Shown here: piece by piece, positions 26,174 through 35,768 of the stretch | Position numbering within the stretch: position 1 is the stretch's first letter | Layout: each line of letters starts with the position of its first letter | Assembly (NCBI RefSeq): GCF_003324565.1 | Contig: NZ_QOLA01000010.1 | Coordinates: forward strand, 186,001 to 250,000 | Length of the DNA: 64,000 bases | Origin: Streptomyces sp. SDr-06 | Lineage (GTDB): Bacteria > Actinomycetota > Actinomycetes > Streptomycetales > Streptomycetaceae | Direction: 5' to 3' | The notes under the pieces: generated by a model | Databases searched by the model: none | The model's input: the letters and a program-made list of their open reading frames with translations, nothing else | What the model was told of the DNA's origin: nothing | Position numbers and translations under genes: made by a program

Positions 26174-27312
26174 GCACCAACCATTTCCCGATCGCGATCG
26201 TCGGCGCAGGTCTTGGTGGCCTGACCGCCTCTCGCGTCCTGCACGTCAACGGCATTGAGTCGGCGGTCTTCGAGCTGGAGGCGTCGGCGGCGGTCCGTAC
26301 GCAGGGCGGGATGCTCGACATCCACACGAACAACGGGCAGAAGGCGCTGCACGCCGCAGGCCTCCACGACGACTTCCTCAAGATCATCCATGAGGGTGGC
26401 CAGTCCATGCGCCTGCTCGGCTCGGACGGCACGGTACATCTGGCCGAGGAGGACGACGGCGCCGGCGACCGGCCGGAGGTGGACCGTGGCGACCTGCGGG
26501 ACCTGCTGCTGGGTTCCCTGCCCGACGGCACGATCCACTGGGGACGGAAGGTCACCGGGGCCCGGGCGCTGGGCGACGGGCGGCACGAGGTGACGTTCGC
26601 CGACGGCTCGGCCATCACCGCCGATCTCCTGATCGGCGCGGACGGCGCCTGGTCCCGTATCAGGCCACTGGTCTCGGAGGCCTGGCCCGCCTACACCGGC
26701 ATCTCCTTCGTCGAGACCGACCTGTTCGACGCCGACACCCGCCACCCGCGCAGCGCCACGCTCATCGGCGGCGGATTCTTCCTCGCCCTGGGGGACGAAC
26801 GCGGTGTCCTTGCGCACCGGGAGAGCGATGGCAGTCTCCACGTCTACACGGCGCTCAAGATCGACGAGGGCTGGCTGGACACGGTCGACTTCACCGACCA
26901 CGCAGCCGCCAAGGCCGCGGTCCTCGCCCACTTCAAGGGCTGGGACGAGGGCCTGCGCGCCCTGGTCGCCGACGCGGAGACGATCACCCCGCGCCGTATT
27001 CACGCCTTGCCTGTGGGGCATCGCTGGGACCGTGTCCCGGGCGTGACGCTGCTCGGTGACGCCGCTCACGTGATGTCCCCCTTCGCCGGGGAGGGCGCCA
27101 ACCTCGCCATGTTCGACGGCGCCGAACTTGCCCTGGCCATCGCCGCACATCGCGGCGACACCGAAGCCGCCCTGGCCGCGTACGAGGAGGCCCTCTTCCC
27201 GCGCAGCGAGGCGTCCGCCGCCGAGTCCGCCGCCAACCTGGACACGATGTTCGGCACGGAGGGCCTGGAGCAGACGGTCGCGTTCTTCACCTCCGGCCCG
27301 GCAGCCGTGTAA
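26170..27312 (+). CDS. TetX-like FAD-dependent monooxygenase
   Basis: A 380-residue class A flavin monooxygenase. The Rossmann motif is G12-A-G-L-G-G17, an RGDLRDLL-type segment occurs near residue 110, and the second FAD motif is LLGDAAHVMSPFAGEGANLA near 300. GGMLDIHTNNGQKALHAAGL and PEVDRGDLRDLLLGSL parallel conserved blocks of the tetracycline-inactivating TetX family rather than the aromatic hydroxylases. It may hydroxylate a polycyclic substrate such as a tetracycline or a host metabolite; this is inference. GGAGG (26161-26165) supports the ATG at 26170. Expression should be repressed by the adjacent TetR protein. The hydrolase follows in the same unit. Confidence 0.85.
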   Translation: MSTNHFPIAIVGAGLGGLTASRVLHVNGIESAVFELEASAAVRTQGGMLDIHTNNGQKALHAAGLHDDFLKIIHEGGQSMRLLGSDGTVHLAEEDDGAGDRPEVDRGDLRDLLLGSLPDGTIHWGRKVTGARALGDGRHEVTFADGSAITADLLIGADGAWSRIRPLVSEAWPAYTGISFVETDLFDADTRHPRSATLIGGGFFLALGDERGVLAHRESDGSLHVYTALKIDEGWLDTVDFTDHAAAKAAVLAHFKGWDEGLRALVADAETITPRRIHALPVGHRWDRVPGVTLLGDAAHVMSPFAGEGANLAMFDGAELALAIAAHRGDTEAALAAYEEALFPRSEASAAESAANLDTMFGTEGLEQTVAFFTSGPAAV

Positions 27313-27377
27313 GGCCCGGCGGCCACCGCTCCCCCGAATCTCCGAACCCACCCCCTCAGCCCCTTCGGGAGGAACCC

Positions 27378-28115
27378 ATGACGACGCCCCATCGGCGCAC
27401 CATCCCGCTACGCCCCGGCCTGGACCTCGAAGTGCGCGAGGTCGGCACGGGCAGCAGCCCGGTCCTCGTCCTGCACGGCGGCCCCGGCCCGTCCAGCATC
27501 GCGGCCCTGATCGACCACCTCGCACCGGATCACAGGGTGGTGGCGCCCACTCACCCGGGCTGGGACGCCACCCCGCGGCCCGACGATCTGGACTCCGTAC
27601 CGGCACTCGCCGCCGCCTACCTGGATCTGCTCGGTCACCTCGGACTGAACGACGTGACGGTGATCGGTACGTCCTTCGGCGGCTGGGTCGCCACCCAGAC
27701 CGTCCTGGACGACCGGGAGGGCCGGATCTCCCAGCTTGTCCTCATGGACGCCATCGGCCCCGTCATACCCGGCCAGCAGATCACCGTGCCCGCCGGTCCA
27801 CCCGCTCCGGTGCCGCAGGGCGGACCGACCGAGCAGGCGATGGCCGCCCTGCGCGCCTACGCCGGACCGTCCATGGCGGACGCCGGCATGCTGCCGCGCC
27901 TTTCCACCGTCACCTGCCCGGTACTGGTGATCTGGGGCGCCGACGACGCGGTCGTCACCCCCGACTTCGGCCGCGCCTACGCCGCCGCGTTCCCCCACGC
28001 GCGATTCGAAGTCGTCCCCGGCGCAGGACACCTGCCCACCCGCGAGAACCCCGAGACGGTCTTCACCCATCTCGACTCCTTCCTCACCCAACGGGCCTCG
28101 GCCACCGACCAGTGA
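27378..28115 (+). CDS. alpha/beta-fold hydrolase
   Basis: 245 residues of the proline-iminopeptidase/haloalkane-type alpha/beta hydrolase group. Visible are the HGGPGPSS oxyanion motif, the nucleophile in GTSFGGW, an acid in WGADDAV and the histidine in GAGHLP. GGGAGGAAC precedes the ATG. It lies 65 bp after the monooxygenase, same strand with no terminator, so it is probably part of the TetR-controlled operon and may act on the oxidised product. Confidence 0.82.
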   Translation: MTTPHRRTIPLRPGLDLEVREVGTGSSPVLVLHGGPGPSSIAALIDHLAPDHRVVAPTHPGWDATPRPDDLDSVPALAAAYLDLLGHLGLNDVTVIGTSFGGWVATQTVLDDREGRISQLVLMDAIGPVIPGQQITVPAGPPAPVPQGGPTEQAMAALRAYAGPSMADAGMLPRLSTVTCPVLVIWGADDAVVTPDFGRAYAAAFPHARFEVVPGAGHLPTRENPETVFTHLDSFLTQRASATDQ

Positions 28116-28228
28116 AACCCCGCTGTCCCGTTCCCCGCCCGCGGAAAATGCGGTCCCGCCGGGCCCGGCCGCGGAGAACTGGAGGTCGCGACTTGGCAAG
28201 CAATTCGAACATGCGCTCTAATTCGGGC

Positions 28229-28456
28229 ATGGATCGCCCCGCCTTCCCCCACGACCTCCTGAAAGCCCAGACCACCTGGTACGTCACCTACAAGCAGCTC
28301 GCCGCCGGCCCGGCAGACGGCGCGGCAGTCCACCGCCGACAGCTGCTGCGACTGTCCCGGCTCATCGCCGCCCACCCGTACTGGCAGACGCCGGCAGGCA
28401 CACCCGCCGCCCGGGTCGCCCTCAAGGAAGCCGCCCGCAGACTGGCCGGGGCGTGA
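28229..28456 (+). CDS. small conserved hypothetical protein
   Basis: 75 residues (MDRPAFPHDLLKAQTTWYVT... LKEAARRLAGA), helical and basic, no signal peptide. It has normal Streptomyces codon composition. TTGGCA (28193-28198), an 18-bp spacer and TCTAAT ending 6 nt before the ATG resemble a leaderless promoter. An in-frame ATG at 28211 is the alternative start. Function not recognised. Confidence 0.55.
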   Translation: MDRPAFPHDLLKAQTTWYVTYKQLAAGPADGAAVHRRQLLRLSRLIAAHPYWQTPAGTPAARVALKEAARRLAGA

Positions 28457-28507
28457 CACTCACGGCCCGCCAGGTGCCCGTCACGCGCGCCCGCGAGTGG
28501 ATCGCCG

Positions 28508-28538
28508 CGCGCGGGGAGGCAGGCATCCTCCCCGCGCG
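28508..28538. terminator. strong bidirectional terminator
   Basis: A perfect 12-bp stem (CGCGCGGGGAGG 28508-28519, CCTCCCCGCGCG 28527-28538) with a 7-nt loop, between the small protein gene and the convergent methyltransferase gene. Confidence 0.7.
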
Positions 28539-28630
28539 AACCGTCCAGGGCCGCCAGGCTCTGGCTGGCTCCACGGTGCCGCAGAATGCCGGCGCCAACC
28601 CTGCCCCCGTGAACCCGTGCGGTCAGCGCA

Positions 28631-29365
28631 TCAGCTCTCCTTGACCACGTGAAGCAGTGTGACGCCGAGGTGCGGACCGCCGTACCAGTACCCGGGACCG
28701 AGCCCGCGCAGGGTGCCCTGGCCGATGTGCGTGGCGTACTTCCTGGCCATGGGCCAGAAATCGGCGACGATCAGCCGGCCGCCCGGACGCAGCACCCGCA
28801 TCGCCTCGTCCACCGCGCGGTACCGTCCCTCCGCCGACGGGATGTTGTGGATGGCCAGCGCACTCGTCACCACGTCGAAGGAGCCGTCCGCGAACGGCAA
28901 CGCGGTCATGTCGGCCGTGCGGACGTCCACCCGGTCGGCGACCCCGGCCGCGGCGGCGTTGGCGAGCGTCATCTCGGGCCGGTTGCCACTCTGGTCCGTC
29001 CCGGACCACAGATCCACGCCCACGGCGTGGCCCTTCGGGAGCCTCTTGGCCGCCTCGATCAGCACCGCGCCTCGGCCGCACCCCATGTCCAGCAGCTGCT
29101 CGTCGCCTCTCAACCGGGCCCGGTCCAGCTCCCGTTGCCAGATCCGCAGCTTGCCGTGCAGTGTGGTGTGCAAGTAGATCCCGGTCTGGGCGATCATCAC
29201 CGTCCCCGCGGTCAGCATGGTCTTCCGGCCTGCCCGCCGCCGGGCGCCTGCCAGGCAGCAGGCCGCGCCGACAGCGCCGAGCAGCGCCGGGAACGCTGGA
29301 GCGTCAACGCCGTACCGCGGCCGGTCAAGCCGCAGCAGTGGGGAGTCATTCCGGTCCTGGGTCAT
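28631..29365 (-). CDS. membrane-associated class I SAM-dependent methyltransferase
   Basis: 244 residues. Two hydrophobic segments in residues about 20-65 (FPALLGAVGAACCLAGA and AGTVMIAQTGIYL) likely attach it to the membrane. The methyltransferase domain follows: motif I LLDMGCGRGAVLIEAA, an acidic GVDLWSG strand end, DMTALPFADGSFDVV and VLRPGGRLIVADFWP. It may modify a lipid or quinone-like substrate; not determinable. The ATG at 29365 is chosen; GACACT 6 nt upstream may serve as a leaderless -10. Confidence 0.8.
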   Translation of the reverse strand: MTQDRNDSPLLRLDRPRYGVDAPAFPALLGAVGAACCLAGARRRAGRKTMLTAGTVMIAQTGIYLHTTLHGKLRIWQRELDRARLRGDEQLLDMGCGRGAVLIEAAKRLPKGHAVGVDLWSGTDQSGNRPEMTLANAAAAGVADRVDVRTADMTALPFADGSFDVVTSALAIHNIPSAEGRYRAVDEAMRVLRPGGRLIVADFWPMARKYATHIGQGTLRGLGPGYWYGGPHLGVTLLHVVKES

Positions 29366-29464
29366 GCTCGCAGTGTCACCGGCCCGCCACCGGGCGTCTT
29401 GTAGAAATGTTCCCCGTGCCCGCTTCCCCGCCCGCACGCCCCGAAGCCGGGTCCGGGCCATCGG

Positions 29465-30316
29465 TCAGGACGTGGACAGGTATGCGGGGGCGTCCCACGC
29501 GACGTCGTCGACCGCGAGCCACGGCGCGATCCCGATGGCCGTGGGCGTCACCCCGGCGAAGGCCACCACATCCCGGTGGAGATGGGACTGGTCCACGTAG
29601 CCGATCTCCGCTGCCACCTGTGCGGCGCTGTGGCCCGCGGCCAGACGGTGAGCGGCGTGATCGAAACGGACGAGCTGGGCGGCACGCTTGGGTTGGAGCC
29701 CGATCTGGGCCCGGAACCGGGACCACAGGCGCTTGCGGCTCCAGCCGACCTCGGCCGCCAGCGCCTCGACCCGAACCCCTCCCAGGTTCGCCACCATCTG
29801 CCGCCACACGAAGGCGACTTCGGGCTCGACGGCTCGGCCTGCCTCGTATCGTCGCAGAAGAGCGGCCTCCGCCAGCGCGAACCGCTCCTCCCACGACCTC
29901 GCGTCGCGCAACTGGTCCTGCGTACGCGCTGCTTCGCGGCCCCACAGGTCGTCGAGCGAGACCACGGTGGCACCCAGCTCCGCACCGGCGCCCAGCACCG
30001 CATGCGCGACCGGCGGGGAAAGGCGCAACTGCAGGCACTCGACGTCCCGGCCGCGCCCTCGTACCCCGACGGACGCAAGCCCCAGGACGACGCTGCCGTT
30101 CTGCCGCCTACCGCTGACGTCATCGACGGCGAGCGGCGCGGCCCCGAGGTCGACGGCCACGGTAACAGCCGGGTACGGGACCACACCGAGGTCGATGGGG
30201 TCGGTGGTACGAGCGCGGAATCCGGCCATGCTCACACCCGGCAGCCGGCCGCTCCGCGACGGAGTGGCGATGTCCCACAACGCCGCTGCGTCGTGGGCCC
30301 GTTCGGCGGATCGCAT
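29465..30316 (-). CDS. AraC-family transcriptional regulator
   Basis: 283 residues. The C-terminal AraC/XylS DNA-binding domain (about 170-265) has two helix-turn-helix units: VRVEALAAEVGWSRKRLWSRF and AAQVAAEIGYVDQSHLHRDV, with the family's G-Y/F-x-D-Q-S-H motif. The N-terminal 160 residues are an uncharacterised sensor part. A TAGCTT element 6 nt before the ATG supports leaderless expression. It is divergent from the amidase gene with 97 bp between them, so the amidase is the likely target. Confidence 0.85.
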   Translation of the reverse strand: MRSAERAHDAAALWDIATPSRSGRLPGVSMAGFRARTTDPIDLGVVPYPAVTVAVDLGAAPLAVDDVSGRRQNGSVVLGLASVGVRGRGRDVECLQLRLSPPVAHAVLGAGAELGATVVSLDDLWGREAARTQDQLRDARSWEERFALAEAALLRRYEAGRAVEPEVAFVWRQMVANLGGVRVEALAAEVGWSRKRLWSRFRAQIGLQPKRAAQLVRFDHAAHRLAAGHSAAQVAAEIGYVDQSHLHRDVVAFAGVTPTAIGIAPWLAVDDVAWDAPAYLSTS

Positions 30317-30322
30317 ACCGGC

Positions 30323-30328
30323 AAGCTA
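30323..30328 (-). promoter_or_regulatory. -10 element, leaderless promoter of araC-type gene
   Basis: On the minus strand TAGCTT ends 6 nt before the ATG at 30316. Confidence 0.5.
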
Positions 30329-30413
30329 CGCGACATTTTTCCAAGACGCGATGCCGAAGGCGCGAACACACTGACGGCTCCTGCCAGCTCAGCACCGAAG
30401 GGGATCGCCCGTC

Positions 30414-31850
30414 ATGCACGCACCCATCGATCCGTTCACGCCAGCCGTCGAACTCGCCGCCGCCATCCGTCGCAAGGAGGTGAGTCCGGTCGAGGTGGCC
30501 GACTGCTTCCTCGACCGGATGGATGAGCTCGACCCCCGCCTGAACGCCTTCTGCCACCGCGCCGACGACGACGTCCGCAAGGCCGCCTCCGCCGCGGCCG
30601 ACGCCGTGGTGCGGGCCACCTCACCCGAGGATCTCCCGCCGTTCCACGGCGTGCCGCTGCCGGTCAAGGACCTTGTCGACGTCGCCGGGTGGCCCACGAC
30701 CCATGGGTCCGCCGGTGCCGGGCGGGCACCGGCCGACGCATCGGACCCGGTCGTACGACGCTTCGTGGACGCGGGCTTCGTCCTGCTCGGCAAGACCACC
30801 ACCTCCGAGTTCGGCAGCCTGCCCTTCACCGAGAGCGAGGCCCTGGGCATCTCGCGCAGTCCGTGGAATCCGGACCGCACACCCGGCGGTTCGTCGAGCG
30901 GAGCGGGAGCCGCCGTCGCCGCCGGAATGGCGCCCATCGCCCACGCGGAGGACGGCGGCGGGTCGATCCGCATCCCCGCGTCGTGCAACGGCCTCGTCGG
31001 CCTCAAACCCACCCGCGGCCTGGTCACCAATGTCGTCGTGGAGGTGGAAGGCTTCGGCACCAGTGGAGTGCTCACCCACTCGGTGGCGGACACCGCCGCG
31101 GCACTCGACGTCCTGGCGCGCCACGACCCGGCCGCGTGGTGGTCGCCCCCGACTCCGCGCACCCCCTTCACCACCGCGCTGGAGAGGGACATGCCGACCG
31201 GGCTGCGGATCGGCGCGCTCATCGACTCCCCGGTCGACGGGATACGCGTGCACCCCGCGTGTATCGCAGCCGTCGACGTCGCCCTCCACACCCTCGAATC
31301 GGCCGGCCACCACCTGGTCGACACACCCCTTCCGCTGCCCCCGGCCGACGAGTTGGTCTCGGCGTTCACTGCCCTGTGGAACGTGGGCGGCGCCGGAATC
31401 GCGCTCGCGGAGCCCGACCGTATCGAGCCGCACAATCGCGCCTTGCGTGACGCGGCACGAGCGACCGACTCATGGACCTACGCGGAAAAGGTGAAGAAGA
31501 CCGAGCAGTTGTCGCGTCGTATCGTCGAGGGCTTCGTCGCCGGGTTCGACCTCCTCGTCACGCCGACCATGGCCTGCCTCCCGCCGCTCATCGGCGCCTG
31601 GCGGGCGGGCACCGAAGACGATCCGCTGAGGGCACTGGTGAACAGCTATCCGATGGGGGTGTTCACGTCCGTGTTCAACGTGACCGGGCAGCCGGCCGTC
31701 TCCCTGCCCCTCCACCACGACGAGGCCACCGGCCTGCCCGTCGGCGTCCAGATCGTCGCCGCGCCCTGGCGGGAGGACCTCCTGCTCCAGGTGTCCCGCA
31801 CCCTCGAACTCACCCACCCCTGGGCCGGTCGCCGTCCGCCCATCGGCTGA
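30414..31850 (+). CDS. amidase-signature enzyme
   Basis: 478 residues, cytoplasmic. The Ser-cisSer-Lys triad of the amidase signature family is visible: K85 in PLPVKD, the cis-Ser in the TPGGSSSGAG loop (about S160-161) and the nucleophile S184 in GGGSIRIPAS. This is an aryl/acyl-amide hydrolase; it lacks GatA context (no gatB/gatC nearby), so it is catabolic rather than a tRNA amidotransferase. AAGGGG precedes the ATG by about 10 nt. Probably controlled by the divergent AraC regulator. Confidence 0.88.
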   Translation: MHAPIDPFTPAVELAAAIRRKEVSPVEVADCFLDRMDELDPRLNAFCHRADDDVRKAASAAADAVVRATSPEDLPPFHGVPLPVKDLVDVAGWPTTHGSAGAGRAPADASDPVVRRFVDAGFVLLGKTTTSEFGSLPFTESEALGISRSPWNPDRTPGGSSSGAGAAVAAGMAPIAHAEDGGGSIRIPASCNGLVGLKPTRGLVTNVVVEVEGFGTSGVLTHSVADTAAALDVLARHDPAAWWSPPTPRTPFTTALERDMPTGLRIGALIDSPVDGIRVHPACIAAVDVALHTLESAGHHLVDTPLPLPPADELVSAFTALWNVGGAGIALAEPDRIEPHNRALRDAARATDSWTYAEKVKKTEQLSRRIVEGFVAGFDLLVTPTMACLPPLIGAWRAGTEDDPLRALVNSYPMGVFTSVFNVTGQPAVSLPLHHDEATGLPVGVQIVAAPWREDLLLQVSRTLELTHPWAGRRPPIG

Positions 31851-31851
31851 G

Positions 31852-31887
31852 TGGTCAACGCTCGGCCTTCGTCGAGGGCTGACCACG
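31852..31887 (+). terminator. terminator of amidase gene
   Basis: GTGGTCA (31852-31858) and TGACCAC (31881-31887) with an inner CTCG/CGAG stem, just beyond the stop. Confidence 0.55.
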
Positions 31888-31964
31888 GAACGGGAGGTGT
31901 CACGGGCCCCTCCGCGCATGCTCGCGTCGGGTGGTTCAAGGCCAACTCCGTTGTCCAGCCGCGT

Positions 31965-31975
31965 AGTTGTTCAAC
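31965..31975. repeat. AGTTGTTCAAC motif upstream of NTPase gene
   Basis: The palindromic core GTTG-TT-CAAC lies about 150 bp before the NTPase start. It matches the half-site AGTTGTTCA of the inverted repeat at 43770-43807. Confidence 0.35.
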
Positions 31976-32121
31976 CGTCTGGGCGGCGGGATGATCACTC
32001 CGGTTCGGCGCGGACGTCTGTCCCGTAATTCCGTGCGGGGGTTGCAACCCACGTGCGTCCCGGATGCATTGTCCCTTCGCTGGTGCCACAACGGGGTGGC
32101 GCCCATCCCCGGGGGGGGCCG

Positions 32122-34118
32122 ATGCCGCAGGACTGGGCGGGTGAGTCCGAGCGAGACCGGTCGGTGCTGAGTTACACCGAGTCGCTGCTGCTGCCCGGAA
32201 CGAGCGGCGGGGCCGACGAACACGTGCCCGTTACGCTGTTGCTCGGACCGCGGGGCAGTGGGAAGACGACTCTGCTGCGGGCGATCGGGCAGTGGGCCGC
32301 GGTCGGCGCGGTGGCCCGGCTCGACCTCGCCGAACTGGCCCGGCATGATCAGGGCCCGGTGGATGTGCTCAAGGCCGTGGCGTACGACCTCGAGCCCCGC
32401 AAGAAGCATGTGCCGCGCATCTCCCTGCCCGCCTTCCGGCTGATGTGCGCGGCGCTCGCGCTCGAACTCGACGGCCAGGACCGGGCCGTGGCCCGTCGTC
32501 AGCTGAGTCAGGAACTCGCCGGTCCGCCCTCCCACTGGCTGCCGCACGTCGTCCAGGTCGGGCAGACCGCCGGAACGCTCGCCGGGCTGCCGTCGCCGTT
32601 CATGGAGGTCTTCAGGGTTGTGCCGACCATCGAGCGGGTCCTGCGCCATGGTCAGGTGCTGCGCCGCCTGTCCAGGATCCGGCGGGCTTCGGCCGTCACC
32701 TCGGCCCTGGACATCCTGGTCGAGCTCAACCTCGCCTACCACTCCGCCTCGGCCGAGGACCGCGCCGTCACCGAACGCATCGTGTGCGGAGTCTTCCTCC
32801 AGGAACTGCGGCGCTCCTACGTCCGGAAGGACTGGGCGGTCCGCTGCCTGGTCCTCCTGGACAACGCCGACAACCCACTCGGCGGCGAGGTACTGCGCCT
32901 CCTGGTCCAGGAGCGACGCGGCTGCGACCGCGACCCGCTGGTGGTCCTCGCCATGGCGGGCAGCTACCCGCGGGCGCTCCAGGACGTCGACTTCGGATGG
33001 CAGTACGCCGCCGACGGCTACCCCGGGGCGTGGGGCGCCGGCACGGGCTTCGATCCGCAGGAGGTGACGGCAGGGCTGCGGGTGGGGCGGCTGCGCGACC
33101 TGACGCGGAGCGAGGTGGATCAGCAGGCCAAGGAGGTCTTCCAGTCGACGGCCGCTCCCCCGCCCCGGGGCAACGCCGGGGCGCGCTGGCTCGGTTGGGC
33201 GGTGTACGAGATCACACGGGGGCAGCCCGCGGCGACCGCCCGCCTCCTGGGAGCGCTGCACGGCTTCGAGCCCTCGGCGCCCTGGGAGGAACGGCTGCGC
33301 CGGGCGTTGCAGCCGTCGACCGAACTGGTCCGCGGCCTCCGCGACCGGCTGCTGCCCATCGACCCGCCCCAGGGTCTGCGTCCGGCACTGGCCAGGGCCG
33401 CGGCCGCGCCGGACCTGGCGCAGGCCGTGGTCGCCCACTGGTTGCAGAGCGAGACCGAGGCGGCGGCCCATCTGGGCCAGGAGTTCCGGGCGTTCGCCAG
33501 GGACCGGCTGCGCACCATGCACATCGACACCGGCGATCCTCTGGCCGACGGCCCCCGGGCACCCCGCACCCGCTGTTGCGCCGCCTGCTGCTGAACGCCC
33601 TGGAGGACCCAACCGCGCTGCACGCCGGGTTACGTGCGGAGGCAGCGACCAGAGGAGAGCCGGGGCTGGCCGCCTATCACGCGCTGGCCTGCGGTGATCT
33701 CGCCGCGGCCGCGGCCCACCTGGACACGATCTTCGAGCAGGACACCCCCGAGCAATGGTGCGCCGCACTGTGCAGGCTGCGCCGCGCGCCCCTGCCGTCC
33801 GAGCTCAGCGCTCCGGGCAGCGAGCCCTGGGAGCAGTACGAGGCTCTGGTGCGGCTCCTGCGCGAGGACACCGCGCCGCGGCTGCGTACGATCACCCGGC
33901 TCCTGGCGGCGAGTTGGATAGCGCCGGAGCCGGCCGACGACCCGGCCACGGACCGGGTGGGCGATCCCTACCGCGACCCGCTGGGCGACCCCTACGCCTC
34001 GCTCTTCGGGGAGGTCTACGCCCGGTTCCACACCCTCGCGGCCGCGCACACCGAGCGCGTCGCCTGGGCGAACGTGCTGCAGGACAAGGCCCAGCAGTAC
34101 AAGGAGGAGCCCTGGTGA
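32122..34118 (+). pseudogene. P-loop NTPase, frameshifted in a C run
   Basis: A large NTPase whose frame is interrupted once. The first part (ATG 32122) has a Walker A motif GPRGSGKTTLLRA near residue 45 and a Walker B-like LVLLDNADNP near 255. Helical regions then run to ADGPRAPRTRCCAACC, stopping at 33594. One frame back the sequence continues sensibly (HPLLRRLLLNALEDPTALHAG... QQYKEEPW) to 34118. One extra C in the run at 33552-33556 would join them into about 665 residues. Its final TGA overlaps the next ATG (34116-34120), so the two genes are coupled. Either a real frameshift or an assembly error. An orphan STAND/AAA-like sensor is the best description. Confidence 0.65.
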
Positions 34119-35632
34119 TGAGCCGTGCGACGATCGATCTTCCCCGGCGCCCGAGCCACAGGGTCTTGTGGTCCGCGCTGGGCGCGGCGTGCGCGGTGCT
34201 GATCGCCGTCGTCCTCCTCCATGCCTTCGAGCCGGACACCGACTGCGCGCGGGGCGTCGCCAAGCGGGCCCGCGGCGAGTGCGTCGGAGTGAGCGACGGC
34301 TCGTTCGCCTTTCCCGCCCTTGGCGACATCAGCGGCCAGATCCTGGACGAGAACCGCAAAGTCGAGAAGTCCGGCGAGAAGTCCGTGACCATCGCCTACC
34401 TGGAATCCATGTCCGGCGGCACCGAGGACCGGGGCCCCGAAGGCACGCGGCATGCGGTCACCGGGGCCCACATTGCCCAGCTGGAGATCAACAGCGAGCG
34501 CGGCACCCTGCCGAGGGTGCGGCTGCTCCTGGCCAACACCGGGCGCGACGACGCGTACGCCGACGAGGTGGTCGAGCAACTCCTCAAGATGAAGGACGAG
34601 CAGCATCTGGTCGCCGTCGCCGGGATAGGGCAGAGCAACGCCCGCACACTGGCCGCGGTCGACAAGCTGCGCACCGCCGGCATGCCGATCGTGGGCGCGA
34701 CGGTGGCCGGGGACGAGATGAGGTCCAAGGCGCCCGGCTTCTTCCGGGTGTCCTTCCCCGCCGATGCCCAGGCCTCCGCCGCGGCCCGCTACTTCAAGGA
34801 ACAGCAGGACAAGCACCCCGGATACCGGCTGCAGGTCGTCAAGGACAACAAGGCTGGCGACATCTACAACGCCTCCCTGTACACCGGGTTCATGGCGGCC
34901 GCCCAGCGTGTCGGGCTCAAGGTCGAGACGGTGGTCCCCTTCACCTCCGGCGCGGCGCAGGGCGGGGGCAACGCGCTGCGGGTGGTCGCGGAGAAGATCT
35001 GCGTCACCGGAGCCACCCCGGACGCCGTCTACTTCGCCGCGCGGGGGCGGGAGCTGCGCAGCTTCATCGAGGCGGCGGGTGAGAACCGGCGTAGCTGTCC
35101 CGTGCGTGTGCTCTCCGGATCCAGCGCGGTCGGCCTGTACTTCGACACGAGCCGAGCCTCCGGCACGGCCGAACTCGCGGAGCTGGCCCGCCGCTGGAAC
35201 GCCAGCGGCCTCAAGGCGTACTACACGGCGTACGCCCACCCCGACGCCCCCGCGCAGATGTACGGCGGCCAGGAGCGGGGCCCGTTCTCCGACTTCCAGC
35301 GCCGCTTCCTCGAACTGCGCAGCGGGAGCGCGGGGGCACTCACCAACGGGCAGGCCATGGTGGGGCACGACGCCGTCTACACGATCGGCACAGCCGCCCG
35401 CCGAGCGATGGACACCTACGGCACGGACAAGGTCACTCCCAGCACGGTCCTCGATCTGCTCGGTCAGACCAACGGCACCTACAAGGTGCGCGGTGTCAGC
35501 GGGGAAATCGCTTTCGCGCCGGACACCGGCGAGCCGTCCGACCGGTCGATGGCCCTGGTCGAGCTGGGGCCGCCCACGGCGCGCGGCGACGAGGGCAACC
35601 AGTACCGCTTCGTCGGCGCCCTCAAGCCCTGA
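34118..35632 (+). CDS. membrane-anchored periplasmic-binding-type receptor
   Basis: 504 residues. One hydrophobic helix (about residues 17-36, LWSALGAACAVLIAVVLLHA) anchors an extracytoplasmic domain of the branched-chain amino-acid / ANF-receptor fold (Peripla_BP_6): VTIAYLESMSGG, LLLANTGRDD, VAVAGIGQSNARTLAAV, IVGATVAG and LQVVKDNKAGDIY. No ABC permease or ATPase gene accompanies it, so it may be a ligand sensor rather than a transporter component. AAGGAGGAG precedes the ATG, which overlaps the NTPase stop. The coupling implies that NTPase and receptor work together. Confidence 0.8.
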   Translation: MSRATIDLPRRPSHRVLWSALGAACAVLIAVVLLHAFEPDTDCARGVAKRARGECVGVSDGSFAFPALGDISGQILDENRKVEKSGEKSVTIAYLESMSGGTEDRGPEGTRHAVTGAHIAQLEINSERGTLPRVRLLLANTGRDDAYADEVVEQLLKMKDEQHLVAVAGIGQSNARTLAAVDKLRTAGMPIVGATVAGDEMRSKAPGFFRVSFPADAQASAAARYFKEQQDKHPGYRLQVVKDNKAGDIYNASLYTGFMAAAQRVGLKVETVVPFTSGAAQGGGNALRVVAEKICVTGATPDAVYFAARGRELRSFIEAAGENRRSCPVRVLSGSSAVGLYFDTSRASGTAELAELARRWNASGLKAYYTAYAHPDAPAQMYGGQERGPFSDFQRRFLELRSGSAGALTNGQAMVGHDAVYTIGTAARRAMDTYGTDKVTPSTVLDLLGQTNGTYKVRGVSGEIAFAPDTGEPSDRSMALVELGPPTARGDEGNQYRFVGALKP

Positions 35633-35768
35633 GGCTCTCCGCCCCCTCCCCGACACCCGTGCCACTGTGCCCTGCAAGGCAGGATGGACCTCGTAGGCCT
35701 CGGGGGGCCCGATGTTTTCTTGGCGACTCGCGCCGACGGGTTCCTACGAAAACGGTTGAGGGGGATGC

